This document shows, one piece after another, positions 39,701 to 48,231 of a stretch of DNA of 64,000 bases. Origin of the DNA: CAIKNB01 sp041658705 (GTDB lineage: Bacteria; Patescibacteriota; Patescibacteriia; 2-12-FULL-60-25); the NCBI GenBank assembly GCA_041658705.1, contig JBAZZT010000001.1, positions 233,362 to 297,361 on the forward strand. The letters are read 5' to 3'. How positions within the stretch are numbered: position 1 is the stretch's first letter; the number at the start of each line of letters is the position of its first letter. A program made the position numbers and the translations under genes. The notes beneath the pieces were generated by a model, which saw nothing but the letters and a program-made list of their open reading frames with translations, was not told where the DNA came from and did no database searches.

Positions 39701-41920
39701 CGTAGTCGTCCCGGCGGAACCGATGTACTGCTGTGGTATGGCGGGCGGCCAATATTTGACTCCGCCGCTAGAGAAGTTTTGTTCGCTGCCATAGAGTCCG
39801 CCTTCCACGTTAAGACTCCAATTTGTGCCGCTCTTGGACTTGAGCATGACGTAACCTGTACCCGTGGCGCTGAAACCTTCCGTCACGAAGGTCGGACTGG
39901 TGAAGACCGGGGAGAAGGATTCCAGATCCGCCGAAAATGCGTGGACGAAGGCGTTTTGTCCGGCTACGCCGTTGGTGATCTCAAGCTTCATGCTGCCATC
40001 GGGGATGCCGAAGGTCATGGTACTCGTGACAGTTCTTCCGTTCATGGCCACTACCGGTTTCATGGCCGGCGGCAGAAAGGTGTTATAGAACGACTGATCG
40101 CCTTTGTTGAAGGGCATGGCGCCGACGATGTAGTTGCAGTCGAGCAGGTTGGTATAAGTCGCGACCGAATTGGAGTTGAGCCAGCGCTCTCCGGCGAAAA
40201 AGCCCTTGTCCGGGCAACCGATGCCGACTTTGACCTGGGTGAGTTCGTCGCCGCTTAGCGGAGTAAGCGTCCCGTTGACGTCTTTATACACGGCTACATG
40301 GATAGTATTAGTGCCTCCGATATGCACCGTGTCAGTTGGCGGTGGTCCGCTCGTGGAGCCGTAGTCCGCGGTTTCGAATCCAAAGTATGATCCGTCCAGC
40401 AAGCCGTCATTGGATTTGGTGGTGTAGACGTAGAAGGGTCGGTAGACGTTGGCCGTTCCCGGGTTGGTCAAGCCGCCGAGAACTACCGTGATGATATCGC
40501 CCGCGACGGTATCGCCGCCGGTGGTGGTCAGGATGACGCGGTTTTGGTTGAATTGGGTCGAAGTCGTGAATGAGGCGAGATGTACGCTGCTCGTGGTGTT
40601 ACTGATTTGCTGCGCCAGGTTGACGGTGACTCCTTGCAAGCTATATTCCGTCGGCAGGTTTATCACGATTTTACCCCCGTTGGGAATGCTGCTGGTGGCG
40701 GAAATGGCAAAGGTATAAGTCGCCACGGCATTTAGCGCGTAACTCGAGGGTGTGATGCTTGAATTCGAGTCGGAGACCAAGGCTCCGCCGGCGCGCGCCA
40801 GACTGTCCGTGCTGGTCTGCTGGTATTTGATTGCAGTGGGCGCGTCGGTGGGGTTGTTGGCCGCCGTACCGGCTTTGACGCTCCAAATCATGTTTTGGAA
40901 CGAGGAAAGTTGCCCGGCGGCGTTGGTTATTCCGCCTAAAGTTACATTAAAGGCCGTGCCGGTCGTCATGGTGCTGCTGACGTAGGCAAAAGCCATGCTG
41001 CCCTGCGGACCGCCGAAATTCATGCCCGGCGTATCTGCTCCGAAACCGCCGGCGTTATAGGCGGTGACCGTGCCCGATTCCAGCTGCGCGGCATCGTAGA
41101 TGACTGTTTGGCTCGCCAGGGCCGGATCGCCGCCCACCAGCAACACGACGCTCACCAGGGTACTGGTAGTGTCGGTACGGAAAACGACGGTCTGTCGCAC
41201 AAAGCTGGTCGTAAGGTCGGCTTCCGAGACATAGGCTGATCCGACGGCGTAAAGTGTGCCATCCAGGACCGAGTGACATTCCCAGACATGACTCGTAAAA
41301 TTCAAGTAGCGCTGATTGCCCGGATTGCAAGTCCCGTTTGTATCAAGCAGTAGTATTCTCGCTTTTTCTCCACCGGAGAGTCCACGTGCATAATAGGTGA
41401 CGGTATTCGTCGCATTGGCCAAGAGCGCTACGGGGTCAGCGGTCAACGCCGCGTAACCGCCCCCGCCACCCACGGCGAGCGCCTCGGCGGATGAACCGTT
41501 AGACGCGGTCGTCGTGGCGGTAAAGGTGCCGCTGATCGCATAAGCGCCAGTCCAAGAAGTGGTCGTATTCTCGAATGAAGGATTGGCTAATTTGTTGGAC
41601 AGCTGTACGCCCTGCGCGCTATTCAAGGAAATCCCGGATGAAGACGCGACGGTGACCCCGTTTAAGGTGAAGGGCTGCGCTTGCCCGGGAGTAGGGAAGG
41701 TGAATTGGATGATATCCCCGCGCACGAGCGTGTCCGTCGTGGTGGCGGCAAAGCGCCAACGAGCGTTGGTCGCGCCGATCAGGTTGTCAACCCCTGACGT
41801 GACGGAGTTGAGCGTCAGATATGTCCCCACGCTCGCTTTAGCCGGGGAGGTCTGTACGAGGAACGCAAGTAGGCAGAAGCAACTGGCGCAAGATAGCTTG
41901 AGATAGGTACGCAGATGCAT
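36797..41920 (-). CDS. Giant surface protein with CarboxypepD_reg repeats, FN3 and a C-terminal conserved domain
   Basis: 1707 residues. The signal peptide ends near ...QTSPAKA. Residues about 30-700 are beta-rich surface modules, including a carbohydrate-binding-like LANPSFENTTTSWTG (about 110). Residues about 835-1260 hold five carboxypeptidase-regulatory-like units (ISGTVTIGGTGVAGVKIGA, VTGTVSFGGTGVPDVAVWA, ISGQVLSGSTGLAQAWVSA and others). A fibronectin III domain (PDRPTGLAATTQSASAINLSW) is at about 1410-1500, then a Gly/Ser linker, and from about 1560 a domain with DSAVYYIGADGKRHAFPNAK and VKFTTDPKTYAVSSGGQLRW that I associate with CPR secreted proteins. No sortase motif is seen. Likely an adhesin or S-layer-associated protein. 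Confidence 0.8.
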   Translation of the reverse strand: MHLRTYLKLSCASCFCLLAFLVQTSPAKASVGTYLTLNSVTSGVDNLIGATNARWRFAATTTDTLVRGDIIQFTFPTPGQAQPFTLNGVTVASSSGISLNSAQGVQLSNKLANPSFENTTTSWTGAYAISGTFTATTTASNGSSAEALAVGGGGGYAALTADPVALLANATNTVTYYARGLSGGEKARILLLDTNGTCNPGNQRYLNFTSHVWECHSVLDGTLYAVGSAYVSEADLTTSFVRQTVVFRTDTTSTLVSVVLLVGGDPALASQTVIYDAAQLESGTVTAYNAGGFGADTPGMNFGGPQGSMAFAYVSSTMTTGTAFNVTLGGITNAAGQLSSFQNMIWSVKAGTAANNPTDAPTAIKYQQTSTDSLARAGGALVSDSNSSITPSSYALNAVATYTFAISATSSIPNGGKIVINLPTEYSLQGVTVNLAQQISNTTSSVHLASFTTSTQFNQNRVILTTTGGDTVAGDIITVVLGGLTNPGTANVYRPFYVYTTKSNDGLLDGSYFGFETADYGSTSGPPPTDTVHIGGTNTIHVAVYKDVNGTLTPLSGDELTQVKVGIGCPDKGFFAGERWLNSNSVATYTNLLDCNYIVGAMPFNKGDQSFYNTFLPPAMKPVVAMNGRTVTSTMTFGIPDGSMKLEITNGVAGQNAFVHAFSADLESFSPVFTSPTFVTEGFSATGTGYVMLKSKSGTNWSLNVEGGLYGSEQNFSSGGVKYWPPAIPQQYIGSAGTTTLGAFPFVQADKALVVSLVKTTGGAISDSCVGVKRSGGGLFTGSQDVICQPNSGSNYVFKVPSGSITIEVMRPGFGKPEEYPVGITAATTTKILYLSAPTNYIQVTVRDGSLRPLGGASLFANGSSGFGQAMTNASGTALIYVPNGTYSVQGFAPALGPLTAQSVTVNSNNPTLTFTINLSNLRTISGTVTIGGTGVAGVKIGARGTGSTNGGNGAETDASGNYVLYVPSGTYEVGGWSDDTGGLPPQNVNVSTANATDINYTLAALGTLRILIQNASDISPLFAGAFSASTGRGNGSNSWTLSGTSKYTDIRLPAGTYNVHANSPLVGEIAPAGTTAAVIANQTVTSTLNVATVADMVSVTGTVSFGGTGVPDVAVWASRSGGPGFYSTVTDSDGNYSLKVPTDRTYKVGVKIQNYIATNGDESLSITTSTSKEFTLLAASSVISGQVLSGSTGLAQAWVSAKKTVGSNEVWVSGATDNAGNFSLNVNSGSTWTLYADAPCYTRSSGLSGIAGESGVNLSLTATAGCSAPTPVVNGVTPASGGSVANSDVSLDFPANVLGTGQSTASISISDAAVVKSSANATPLRGSVQSITATDSDGRNIDLQGNYTITLNYDPNALPTGFDEASLQLGYFDTNSGQWEPVASTVDTVNNKISAQLNHFTDIGPILPGVPDRPTGLAATTQSASAINLSWTAVSGATSYVIYRQTTNTDPFTTSIGTATTASYSDTGRSASTLYYYKVAGVNSNGEGLNSVSANATTNAAASNDLGSGAVGSAGPGGGGSSQTAYNPTFQTHTADPNKTSNLSNLVTQKVNIHALVKLPDDGNLKTQEDSAVYYIGADGKRHAFPNAKIYATWYLDFSGVKVVTPAQLASIPLGANVRYKPGVRMVKFTTDPKTYAVSSGGQLRWIKTEELAKQLYESAWNTKIDDLSDAFYVNYTFGNELSTATDFVPTKQTTGVSQISDDLGL

Positions 41921-41952
41921 AAAAATTATATTAATTAATAAATATTAAGACC

Positions 41953-41961
41953 AGTATAGCA
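41953..41961 (-). promoter_or_regulatory. Extended -10 box of the giant surface protein gene
   Basis: On the minus strand, TGC-TATACT. The ATG at 41920 lies about 32 nt downstream, past the AT-rich TTAATATTTATTAATTAATA. A second TATAAT at 41930-41925 lies only four bases before the ATG. Confidence 0.6.
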
Positions 41962-42336
41962 CGCGGTTTAAATAATTTACGTTATTTAATGGAAAAATCA
42001 GGAGGCTGAACATGCTGGAGCTATGCGGTGAAAATCCAATTTGAATCCAAAAATTGTTCATAGTCAATTTTTACAGCATTTTTATTACTCAATTGACAGT
42101 GTTCAATACTTATTAATCCTAATTTTTCGTAGTCGAGATTAATCCGTGCTAAATGCCGATGTTATTGGACTTTGCCGCTTGGTTTTATCTGTTGTGGATA
42201 ACTTTTAAAATATAATTCCCGTGACCCAGATTCCCGTAGAGGCAATTCATGAATTGCCTCTACGCCAGCGGGGGCGAGGATGACCTGGAGCTGGGGATTA
42301 AGCGCAAAAGTTATAAGCTTACAGCTTAGAGGCAGC
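41962..42336. other. AT-rich gene-free spacer with one palindrome
   Basis: A divergent intergenic region, AT rich from 41921 to about 42150. It contains the family B-like palindrome GAGGCAATTCATGAATTGCCTC (42236-42263, flanked by GTA/TAC). No coding sequence is seen. Confidence 0.6.
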
Positions 42337-42363
42337 TTGACCGCGTATATTCTTTGGTATACC
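42337..42363 (+). promoter_or_regulatory. Promoter of the copper cluster
   Basis: TTGACC (42337-42342), a 15-bp spacer and TGG-TATACC (42358-42363, extended -10). The CsoR operator begins eight bases downstream. Confidence 0.6.
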
Positions 42364-42370
42364 TTACCGA

Positions 42371-42389
42371 TATACCCCCCTGGGGGGTA
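42371..42389 (+). promoter_or_regulatory. CsoR-type operator
   Basis: TATACCCCCCTGGGGGGTA, a G/C-tract inverted repeat of the kind bound by CsoR/RcnR repressors (TAC-C4-6...G4-6-GTA). It is located between the promoter and the csoR start codon 5 nt further on, as expected for autoregulation. Confidence 0.88.
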
Positions 42390-42394
42390 GTGAT

Positions 42395-42670
42395 ATGCAC
42401 GAAGACAAAAAACGCAAAGCCTTGATCGGTTTACGCAAAGCGGCGTCAGTCATCGACCGGGCCATTAAGTTAGCTGAAGGGGGTGCCTATTGCGTGGACA
42501 TCATGCAGCAGAATATGACGGCCATCGGCTTGCTCAAATCAGCGCATCAGTCGCTCATGGAGAATCATTTGCAACATTGTTTTTTGGACGCCATGGATTC
42601 GAAGGGCCATAAGAAAAAGGTCGAGATGGTTCAAGAGATCCTCAACGTCAGCAAGCTAGCTAATCGTTGA
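42395..42670 (+). CDS. csoR: Copper-sensing transcriptional repressor CsoR
   Basis: 91 residues, all-helical DUF156 family. The Cu(I) ligands C33, H58 and C62 (AYCVDI ... ENHLQHC) have exactly the 25- and 4-residue spacing of the characterised C36-H61-C65 set, which distinguishes CsoR from FrmR and RcnR. Cu(I) binding releases the tetramer from DNA. The operator sits just upstream, so the gene should be self-controlled and control the copper genes that follow. Confidence 0.95.
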   Translation: MHEDKKRKALIGLRKAASVIDRAIKLAEGGAYCVDIMQQNMTAIGLLKSAHQSLMENHLQHCFLDAMDSKGHKKKVEMVQEILNVSKLANR

Positions 42671-42671
42671 T

Positions 42672-43052
42672 ATGTATTTACGCCGCTTGACCGCCATCGC
42701 CATCTTCCTCTCAATTTTGTGGGGTGGTTTTGTTTCTTGTGCCACCATGGTGCAAGCGACAGCGTTTGAGCATGCGCAAGAGAACTGTGCCGATTACATG
42801 TTCGCACAAAGCTCCGCGGCATTTTCCGTCCAACCCGCTCACGGTACTCTGCGACCGGAGTGCTGCCTCATGCGGCACGACCCAGACCAACCAAACTCCA
42901 TCGTCCCGGAAATTTTCAATCATGCACCCGCGCTTCTGCCTTGGCCGCAAGGTCAGCTGGCGGAGCGGGAAGCGCGTAGCGTCCATCTTTTCAAACAAAC
43001 CAGAGCCGGACCAAGGTCCGTTGATATTGGTGCAGTCGTCAAACGCGAGTGA
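42672..43052 (+). CDS. Small secreted Cys/His protein of the copper cluster
   Basis: 126 residues, starting one base after the csoR stop (TGATATG). A signal peptide (LTAIAIFLSILWGGFVSCATMVQA) is followed by a mature part with AFEHAQENCADYMFAQ, PECCLMRHDPDQ and FNHAPALLPW, that is three Cys, several His and Met residues suited to Cu(I). The C-terminus is basic (FKQTRAGPRSVDIG). Its position right after csoR suggests extracytoplasmic copper handling. It resembles small DUF2946-like periplasmic proteins only in a general way; no family is recognised. Confidence 0.6.
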   Translation: MYLRRLTAIAIFLSILWGGFVSCATMVQATAFEHAQENCADYMFAQSSAAFSVQPAHGTLRPECCLMRHDPDQPNSIVPEIFNHAPALLPWPQGQLAEREARSVHLFKQTRAGPRSVDIGAVVKRE

Positions 43053-43057
43053 TAGGA

Positions 43058-43135
43058 GTTTGTAGCATGTATTTTGTATTATGTATTTTGGGCCACTCCA
43101 AAATACTAAATACAAATCCCAAAATACCTTCTGGC
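43058..43135. repeat. Word-type inverted repeat (ATGTATTTTG words)
   Basis: TGTATTTTGTATTATGTATTTTGG on the left and CCAAAATACTAAATACAAATCC on the right, followed by a family B palindrome at 43143-43166. Confidence 0.8.
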
Positions 43136-43182
43136 TACCAACAGGGCGCATGGTATGCGCCCCTACTCTCTATCCTCTACTT

Positions 43183-44976
43183 ATGCACAATCAAAAAAAC
43201 ACTCTCAACCTGAATATCCGCGGGATGCATTGTAAATCCTGCGAAATGCTGATCGAGGATCACGTAGGCAAAGTCCCGGGCGTGACCCATGTCAAAGTCG
43301 ACCACAGGACCGGTCATGCCGAGATTGCGTACGCTGCGGAACGGCAACCCGCGTCGCAAGCGCTCGAAGATGCGGTGCAAACCGCTGGATATAGCGTCGG
43401 TGATGCGGAGGCGCAACCGTTCATGCGTTTGTCACCGCAAGATTATCGCGATTTGAGCGTCGCCGCCCTCGTACTCATGGGCGCGTACTTTCTGATAAAA
43501 TATTTCGGATTGGCCAATCTGAACATCGTCTCGCCAAGCTCGACTTCCGGCGCGGCCATGCCGCTCCTGGTGGGATTGACCGCTGGATTCTCGACTTGCA
43601 TGGCGCTGGTCGGCGGTTTGGTCTTGAGCATCTCGGCGCGACACGCGGAAAAACACCCCGAAGCAACCCCGGCGCAAAAATTCCGTCCGCACATCTACTT
43701 CAATCTCGGTCGTATCGCTTCCTATATAGTCTTGGGCGGCGCGCTAGGAGCTTTAGGTTCGGTTTTCCAACTCTCCGGATTGACGCTCGGCCTGCTGACG
43801 CTGTTCGTCGGTTTGGTCATGCTGGTCATGGGCTTGCAGCTCTTGGACATCTTCCCCTGGGTGGAAAAACTCAAATTAGTCTTGCCTAAAAGCCTCGCGC
43901 GCTGGTTGGGCGTCGGCCGGCATGAAAAAGAATACTCGCATAAAAATTCGATGTATCTCGGCGCCGCGACTTTCTTTCTGCCCTGCGGCTTTACGCAGGC
44001 CATGCAGCTTTTTGCCGTCTCCACCGGCAGCTTGGTCAAAGGCGCGACCATCATGGGTCTGTTTGCGCTCGGCACGGCGCCGGGATTATTGGGCGTGGGC
44101 GGACTGACCTCGCTCATCAAAGGCGCCTTCGCGCGCAAGTTCTTCAAATTCGCGGGACTTGCCGTCATCGCGCTCGCTGTCTTCAATCTGCAGAACGGTT
44201 GGCGGCTGACAGGATGGGGGACCGGCGCGGAAGCGAGCGTGGTGAGACAGGATCCTGACGTGACGCTTGAGAATGGCGTGCAAGTCGCGCGCATGACGCA
44301 AAGTTCATCCGGTTATGCGCCGTCGAGCTTCACCGTGCGCAAAGGCGTGCCGGTCAAATGGATCATCGACGCCACTGATCCATATTCATGTTCCAGCTCG
44401 ATTGTCTTGTCGGCCATGGGTATCCGAAAAAATCTTGCGCCGGGCGAAAATGTCATCGAGTTCACGCCGGACAAAGTCGGAACGCTGCGCTTCACTTGCT
44501 CTATGGGCATGTATGTCGGTTCATTCAACGTAATAGATGGGCAAACGCAAAGCGCCGGACCTATCCAAGCTGCCCAAGCCGCGACCGTACCCCAGGGTAA
44601 AGTCAGTTGCGGGGGTGGAAGCGGATGCGGCGGATGCGGCGGCGGAGCAAAACCCCAGCCAGCGACTACCGGCAGCGTCGCACCGAGCGGTGACGACGCA
44701 AACTCGACTCAGGTCATCAAAGCGGATTACACTTTGAGCGACGACATCGTGCCCAATACCTTCACCGTCAAAGCCGGCGTGCCGGTGCGCTTCGAAGTCA
44801 CGCCCAAAGACAACGGTTCGGGCTGCATGAGCACGATTCTGATTCCCGGCTTATATGACACGCCGACCTATCTTGAAGCAGGTAAGGTCGTCGTCATGGA
44901 ATTCACGCCGCGTGCCGGCACCTATCAAATCACCTGCGCTATGGGCGTTCCGCGCGGAACTATCATCGCGCAATAA
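43183..44976 (+). CDS. HMA - TauE/SafE (DsbD-like) membrane - double cupredoxin fusion
   Basis: 597 residues from ATG 43183. The N-terminal HMA domain has GMHCKSC (C17, C20). It is followed by a six- to seven-helix membrane domain of the DsbD_2/SafE type (VGLTAGFSTCMALVGGLVLS, FFLPCGFTQAMQLFAVSTGS with conserved Cys-Gly), then a cupredoxin fold (FTVRKGVPVKWIIDATDPYSC ... LRFTCSMGMYVGSF), a Cys/Gly linker (CGGGSGCGGCGGG) and a second cupredoxin (FTVKAGVPVRFEVTPKDNGSGC ... YQITCAMGVPRG). In both cupredoxins a Cys replaces the usual first His. It probably moves or sequesters copper at the membrane surface. Similar fusions exist in Gram-positive copper loci. Confidence 0.85.
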   Translation: MHNQKNTLNLNIRGMHCKSCEMLIEDHVGKVPGVTHVKVDHRTGHAEIAYAAERQPASQALEDAVQTAGYSVGDAEAQPFMRLSPQDYRDLSVAALVLMGAYFLIKYFGLANLNIVSPSSTSGAAMPLLVGLTAGFSTCMALVGGLVLSISARHAEKHPEATPAQKFRPHIYFNLGRIASYIVLGGALGALGSVFQLSGLTLGLLTLFVGLVMLVMGLQLLDIFPWVEKLKLVLPKSLARWLGVGRHEKEYSHKNSMYLGAATFFLPCGFTQAMQLFAVSTGSLVKGATIMGLFALGTAPGLLGVGGLTSLIKGAFARKFFKFAGLAVIALAVFNLQNGWRLTGWGTGAEASVVRQDPDVTLENGVQVARMTQSSSGYAPSSFTVRKGVPVKWIIDATDPYSCSSSIVLSAMGIRKNLAPGENVIEFTPDKVGTLRFTCSMGMYVGSFNVIDGQTQSAGPIQAAQAATVPQGKVSCGGGSGCGGCGGGAKPQPATTGSVAPSGDDANSTQVIKADYTLSDDIVPNTFTVKAGVPVRFEVTPKDNGSGCMSTILIPGLYDTPTYLEAGKVVVMEFTPRAGTYQITCAMGVPRGTIIAQ

Positions 44977-44981
44977 TATGA

Positions 44982-45060
44982 TTAACAATGAATGACTAAT
45001 GACTAATGTCGAGTGACTAATTTCGACCTGCATTAGACATTAGAAATTAGACATTCTGAA
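44982..45060. repeat. Word-type inverted repeat (GACTAATGACTAATG words)
   Basis: AATGAATGACTAATGACTAATG on the left, CATTAGACATTAGAAATTAG on the right, around TCGAGTGACTAATTTCGACC. Confidence 0.8.
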
Positions 45061-45062
45061 AT

Positions 45063-45278
45063 ATGACCAAGACTTACCGGTTGATCGGCACGCATTGCGC
45101 TGCCTGCATTAAAGTATGCAGTCTGCTGCTCAAGAAGTTGCCGGGCATTACGGCCATCGCGGATTCCGGCCAAGCTGCATTGCGCATCGAGAGCGCGCAA
45201 GAAATCCCGCTGTCAGTCCTGGAATCAGCGCTTAAAGACGCAGGCTACGGCATCAAAAAAATAATTAATAATCAATAA
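45063..45278 (+). CDS. Small HMA-domain protein (putative copper chaperone)
   Basis: 71 residues, a single ferredoxin-like HMA fold: TYRLIGTHCAACIKVCSLLLKKLPGITAI with CxxC at C14-C17 and an extra Cys at 21, then AALRIESAQEIPLSVLESALKDAGYGI. It has THCAAC where CopZ-type proteins have M-x-C-x-x-C. It likely hands Cu(I) to CopA, the next gene. Confidence 0.8.
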   Translation: MTKTYRLIGTHCAACIKVCSLLLKKLPGITAIADSGQAALRIESAQEIPLSVLESALKDAGYGIKKIINNQ

Positions 45279-45369
45279 ACAATGGAAAGGATGATCGAAT
45301 CACTGGATGGAATCCATAAGACAGGATTTTGGTCACCGACATTCCATATTCAACATTAATTCTCAACCT

Positions 45370-48231
45370 ATGCCTCAAACTATCGAATTTAAAGTGCATG
45401 GCATGCATTGCGCGTCATGTGAAAAGTTGATTAAAGCCGAACTGGACGAACTGCCGGGCATCTCGGATGTCAAAATAGATCACACGACGGGCCAAGGCAC
45501 GGTTCGCGTAGATGATTCGCGGACTGGCGCAACTCAAATCGTCGAAGCTATCGGTCGCGCCGGTTACGCCTCCGAGATAGCGCCAGGCAAGACTGAAACG
45601 GAGAAGCCCGAAACAAACGGCAAGCGTGTCAGCCTGTCGGTGAATTCCGAAATAAAAGCCGAAGGCAAAATAAAAAAAGATTCGGACGGCAAGGATTACT
45701 TCGAAGGCCGCGTGACCAACCGTAAGCGAATGGAATTGGATATGCCCGAAGGCGAGGCCAAGGAACAAGCCAAGAGGATTTTGGATATGGTCGGCGCCAC
45801 GGACATGTTCGACCACGCCGAACACATAGTCATGTCGCCTGAAACACCGCCGACTAAAGATCAAAAATCAGACACGCCGCGCATCGGCCTGGGACGCGCG
45901 GACTTGATCGTCACGGGCATGCACTGTGCCTCTTGCGCCGGCATCATCGAAAAATCCCTGCGCAAAGTACCGGGCGTCACGGCGGCGAACGTGAGTTTTG
46001 CGACAGAAAAAGCGCGGGTGGATTTTGACGCGCGCAAGACGAATGTCGCGACCCTGGTCGCCGCGGTGCGCAAAGCGGGATATGTGGCGGACGAGACGGG
46101 TAAGGATGCGGCGTCCGAAGCGGCACGACGGCAGCGCGCGATTAGAGGTAATTTCCGTCTCTTCTTGGCGAGTGCACTACTCTCCGCGCCCATGCTCTAC
46201 TTCATGCTCCTGGACTTCTTGCCTTGGTTGCCGGGGCGCGTACTCTTGAATCCCTACGTCGGTTTGATTTCGCTCGTTCTCGCCACGCCGGTGCAATTCT
46301 TGATCGGTCGGGGATTCTACACTGGTACGTGGTCAAACATCCGCATGCGCATGTTCGGCATGGACTCGCTCATCGCCATCGGCACGAGCGCGGCTTTTGC
46401 CTACAGCGTGGCGAATCTGGCGGCATATTTCCTCAAGACCGGTTCGCTGGTGGGACTTGCTGGCATGAAAATCCCGGAATTATATTTCGAGACTTCAGCC
46501 TTCCTTATCACCTTCGTGATCCTGGGCAAATGGCTTGAAGCGCGCACCAAAGGCAAGACATCCGAAGCGTTGAAGCGCTTGATTGGTTTGCAACCCAAGA
46601 CCGCGCGGGTCAAGCGCGACGGCAAATTCATCGACATCCCGGCCGAGCACGTGAGCAAAGGCGAAGAAATCTTGGTTCGCCCGGGAGAAAAAATCCCGGT
46701 GGACGGCAAGATTGTCGAAGGCGCATCGTCCGTGGACGAATCCATGATCACGGGAGAAAGTTTGCCGGTCGAAAAAAATGTTGGCGACACGGTCATCGGC
46801 GCGACGCTCAACAAAACCGGCAGTTTCACTTTTCAAGCTACGCGCGTCGGTTCGGAAACGGCGCTGGCCCAGATCATCCGTCTGGTCGAGGAGGCGCAGA
46901 GTTCCAAGGCACCGATCCAGGCTTTCGCCGATCGCATCTCATCTGTCTTCGTACCGCTGGTCGTCGCCGTATCCATCCTGACTCTTGTGACCTGGCTTGT
47001 CCTGGGTGCCAGCTTGAGTTTTGCGCTCATGGCAGCAGTCGCGGTGCTCGTCATCGCGTGTCCTTGCGCGCTTGGTCTGGCCACGCCGACCGCCATCATG
47101 GTGGGTACGGGCAAAGCCGCGGAGCAAGGCATCCTGATCAAAGGCGGCGAACCGTTGGAAGCAGCGCGCCAGATCAACGCCATCATCTTCGATAAAACCG
47201 GAACGCTGACCAAAGGCAAACCTGAAGTCACGGACGTGCTCGTCCTGGGCGCGGCAGATGAAGACGGAATTTTGGCCGCAGCAGCCGGACTTGAACGTTT
47301 ATCGGAACATCCATTAGCCGAAGCCATCGTGAATTACGCGGACGAAGAAGCCGTCGAACCAGAACAAGTCGCGGGATTCAAAGCCATCCCGGGGCACGGC
47401 GTCGAGGGTACGATCGCGGACGCGGTCTGGCGTTTGGGCAATCGCAAACTCATGGCCGAAGTCGGAATCGAAACGTCTAGGTTCGAACGCAAAATCAAAA
47501 AACTAGAAGAGCAAGGCAAGACTGTGATGCTGTTGGCGCGCGGCGCGGAAATCATGGGTGGCATCGCCGTGGCGGACACGGTCAAAGAGACTTCCAAACA
47601 AGCCGTGGAAAGCTTGAAGGTGCGCGGCATCGAGGTCTGGATGGTGACGGGCGACAACGAGCGCACGGCCAAAGCCATCGCGGCGCAGGTCGGAATCGAA
47701 AATGTGCGCTTCGAAGTCTTGCCGCAAGACAAAGCCGAAGAAGTAAAGGCGCTGCAAAAATCCGGCAAGAAAGTGGCCATGGTAGGGGATGGCATCAACG
47801 ACGCGCCGGCTTTAGCGCAAGCTGATTTGGGCATCGCCATGGGCGGAGGCACTGACGTGGCCATGGAATCCGGCGGCATCGTGATCATGAAAAACGATTT
47901 GCGCGACGTGGTCACGGCCATCGAACTGTCGCGCGAGACCGTGTCCAAGATAAAACAGAACATGTTCTTCGCCTTGTTCTACAACGTGGTGGGCATTCCC
48001 GTGGCGGCGCGCGCCCTGGCATTCTTGGGCCTGGTGCTCAAGCCGGAGCTCGCGGGTCTGGCCATGGCTTTGAGCTCGGTCTCGGTCGTCTCGAATTCGC
48101 TCCTGCTGCGCACTTTCCGCCCCGGTAAGCGCAACTGGCTTTCGCTCGTCGCGCCATTCGTCATGATTGCAGTCTTCTCCTTTATGTTCTTCAAATTCGC
48201 GCAATTGAGTTCGATGATGGGGAGAGGGTAA
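45370..48231 (+). CDS. copA: Copper-exporting P-type ATPase
   Basis: 953 residues from ATG 45370, a P1B-1 ATPase. Two N-terminal HMA domains (GMHCASCEK at about 11; GMHCASCAG at about 182) are separated by a 90-residue charged insert that itself looks structured (SVNSEIKAEGKIKKDSDGKD ... AKRILDMVGATDMFDHAEH). Then come the membrane domain, SSVDESMITGESLPVEK, the ion site ACPCALG (CPC at about 563-565), the phosphorylation site DKTGTLTKG (about 607), SEHPLAEAI and MVGDGINDAPALAQAD. It exports Cu(I). The insert is absent from standard CopA. It should be under CsoR control. Confidence 0.96.
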   Translation: MPQTIEFKVHGMHCASCEKLIKAELDELPGISDVKIDHTTGQGTVRVDDSRTGATQIVEAIGRAGYASEIAPGKTETEKPETNGKRVSLSVNSEIKAEGKIKKDSDGKDYFEGRVTNRKRMELDMPEGEAKEQAKRILDMVGATDMFDHAEHIVMSPETPPTKDQKSDTPRIGLGRADLIVTGMHCASCAGIIEKSLRKVPGVTAANVSFATEKARVDFDARKTNVATLVAAVRKAGYVADETGKDAASEAARRQRAIRGNFRLFLASALLSAPMLYFMLLDFLPWLPGRVLLNPYVGLISLVLATPVQFLIGRGFYTGTWSNIRMRMFGMDSLIAIGTSAAFAYSVANLAAYFLKTGSLVGLAGMKIPELYFETSAFLITFVILGKWLEARTKGKTSEALKRLIGLQPKTARVKRDGKFIDIPAEHVSKGEEILVRPGEKIPVDGKIVEGASSVDESMITGESLPVEKNVGDTVIGATLNKTGSFTFQATRVGSETALAQIIRLVEEAQSSKAPIQAFADRISSVFVPLVVAVSILTLVTWLVLGASLSFALMAAVAVLVIACPCALGLATPTAIMVGTGKAAEQGILIKGGEPLEAARQINAIIFDKTGTLTKGKPEVTDVLVLGAADEDGILAAAAGLERLSEHPLAEAIVNYADEEAVEPEQVAGFKAIPGHGVEGTIADAVWRLGNRKLMAEVGIETSRFERKIKKLEEQGKTVMLLARGAEIMGGIAVADTVKETSKQAVESLKVRGIEVWMVTGDNERTAKAIAAQVGIENVRFEVLPQDKAEEVKALQKSGKKVAMVGDGINDAPALAQADLGIAMGGGTDVAMESGGIVIMKNDLRDVVTAIELSRETVSKIKQNMFFALFYNVVGIPVAARALAFLGLVLKPELAGLAMALSSVSVVSNSLLLRTFRPGKRNWLSLVAPFVMIAVFSFMFFKFAQLSSMMGRG

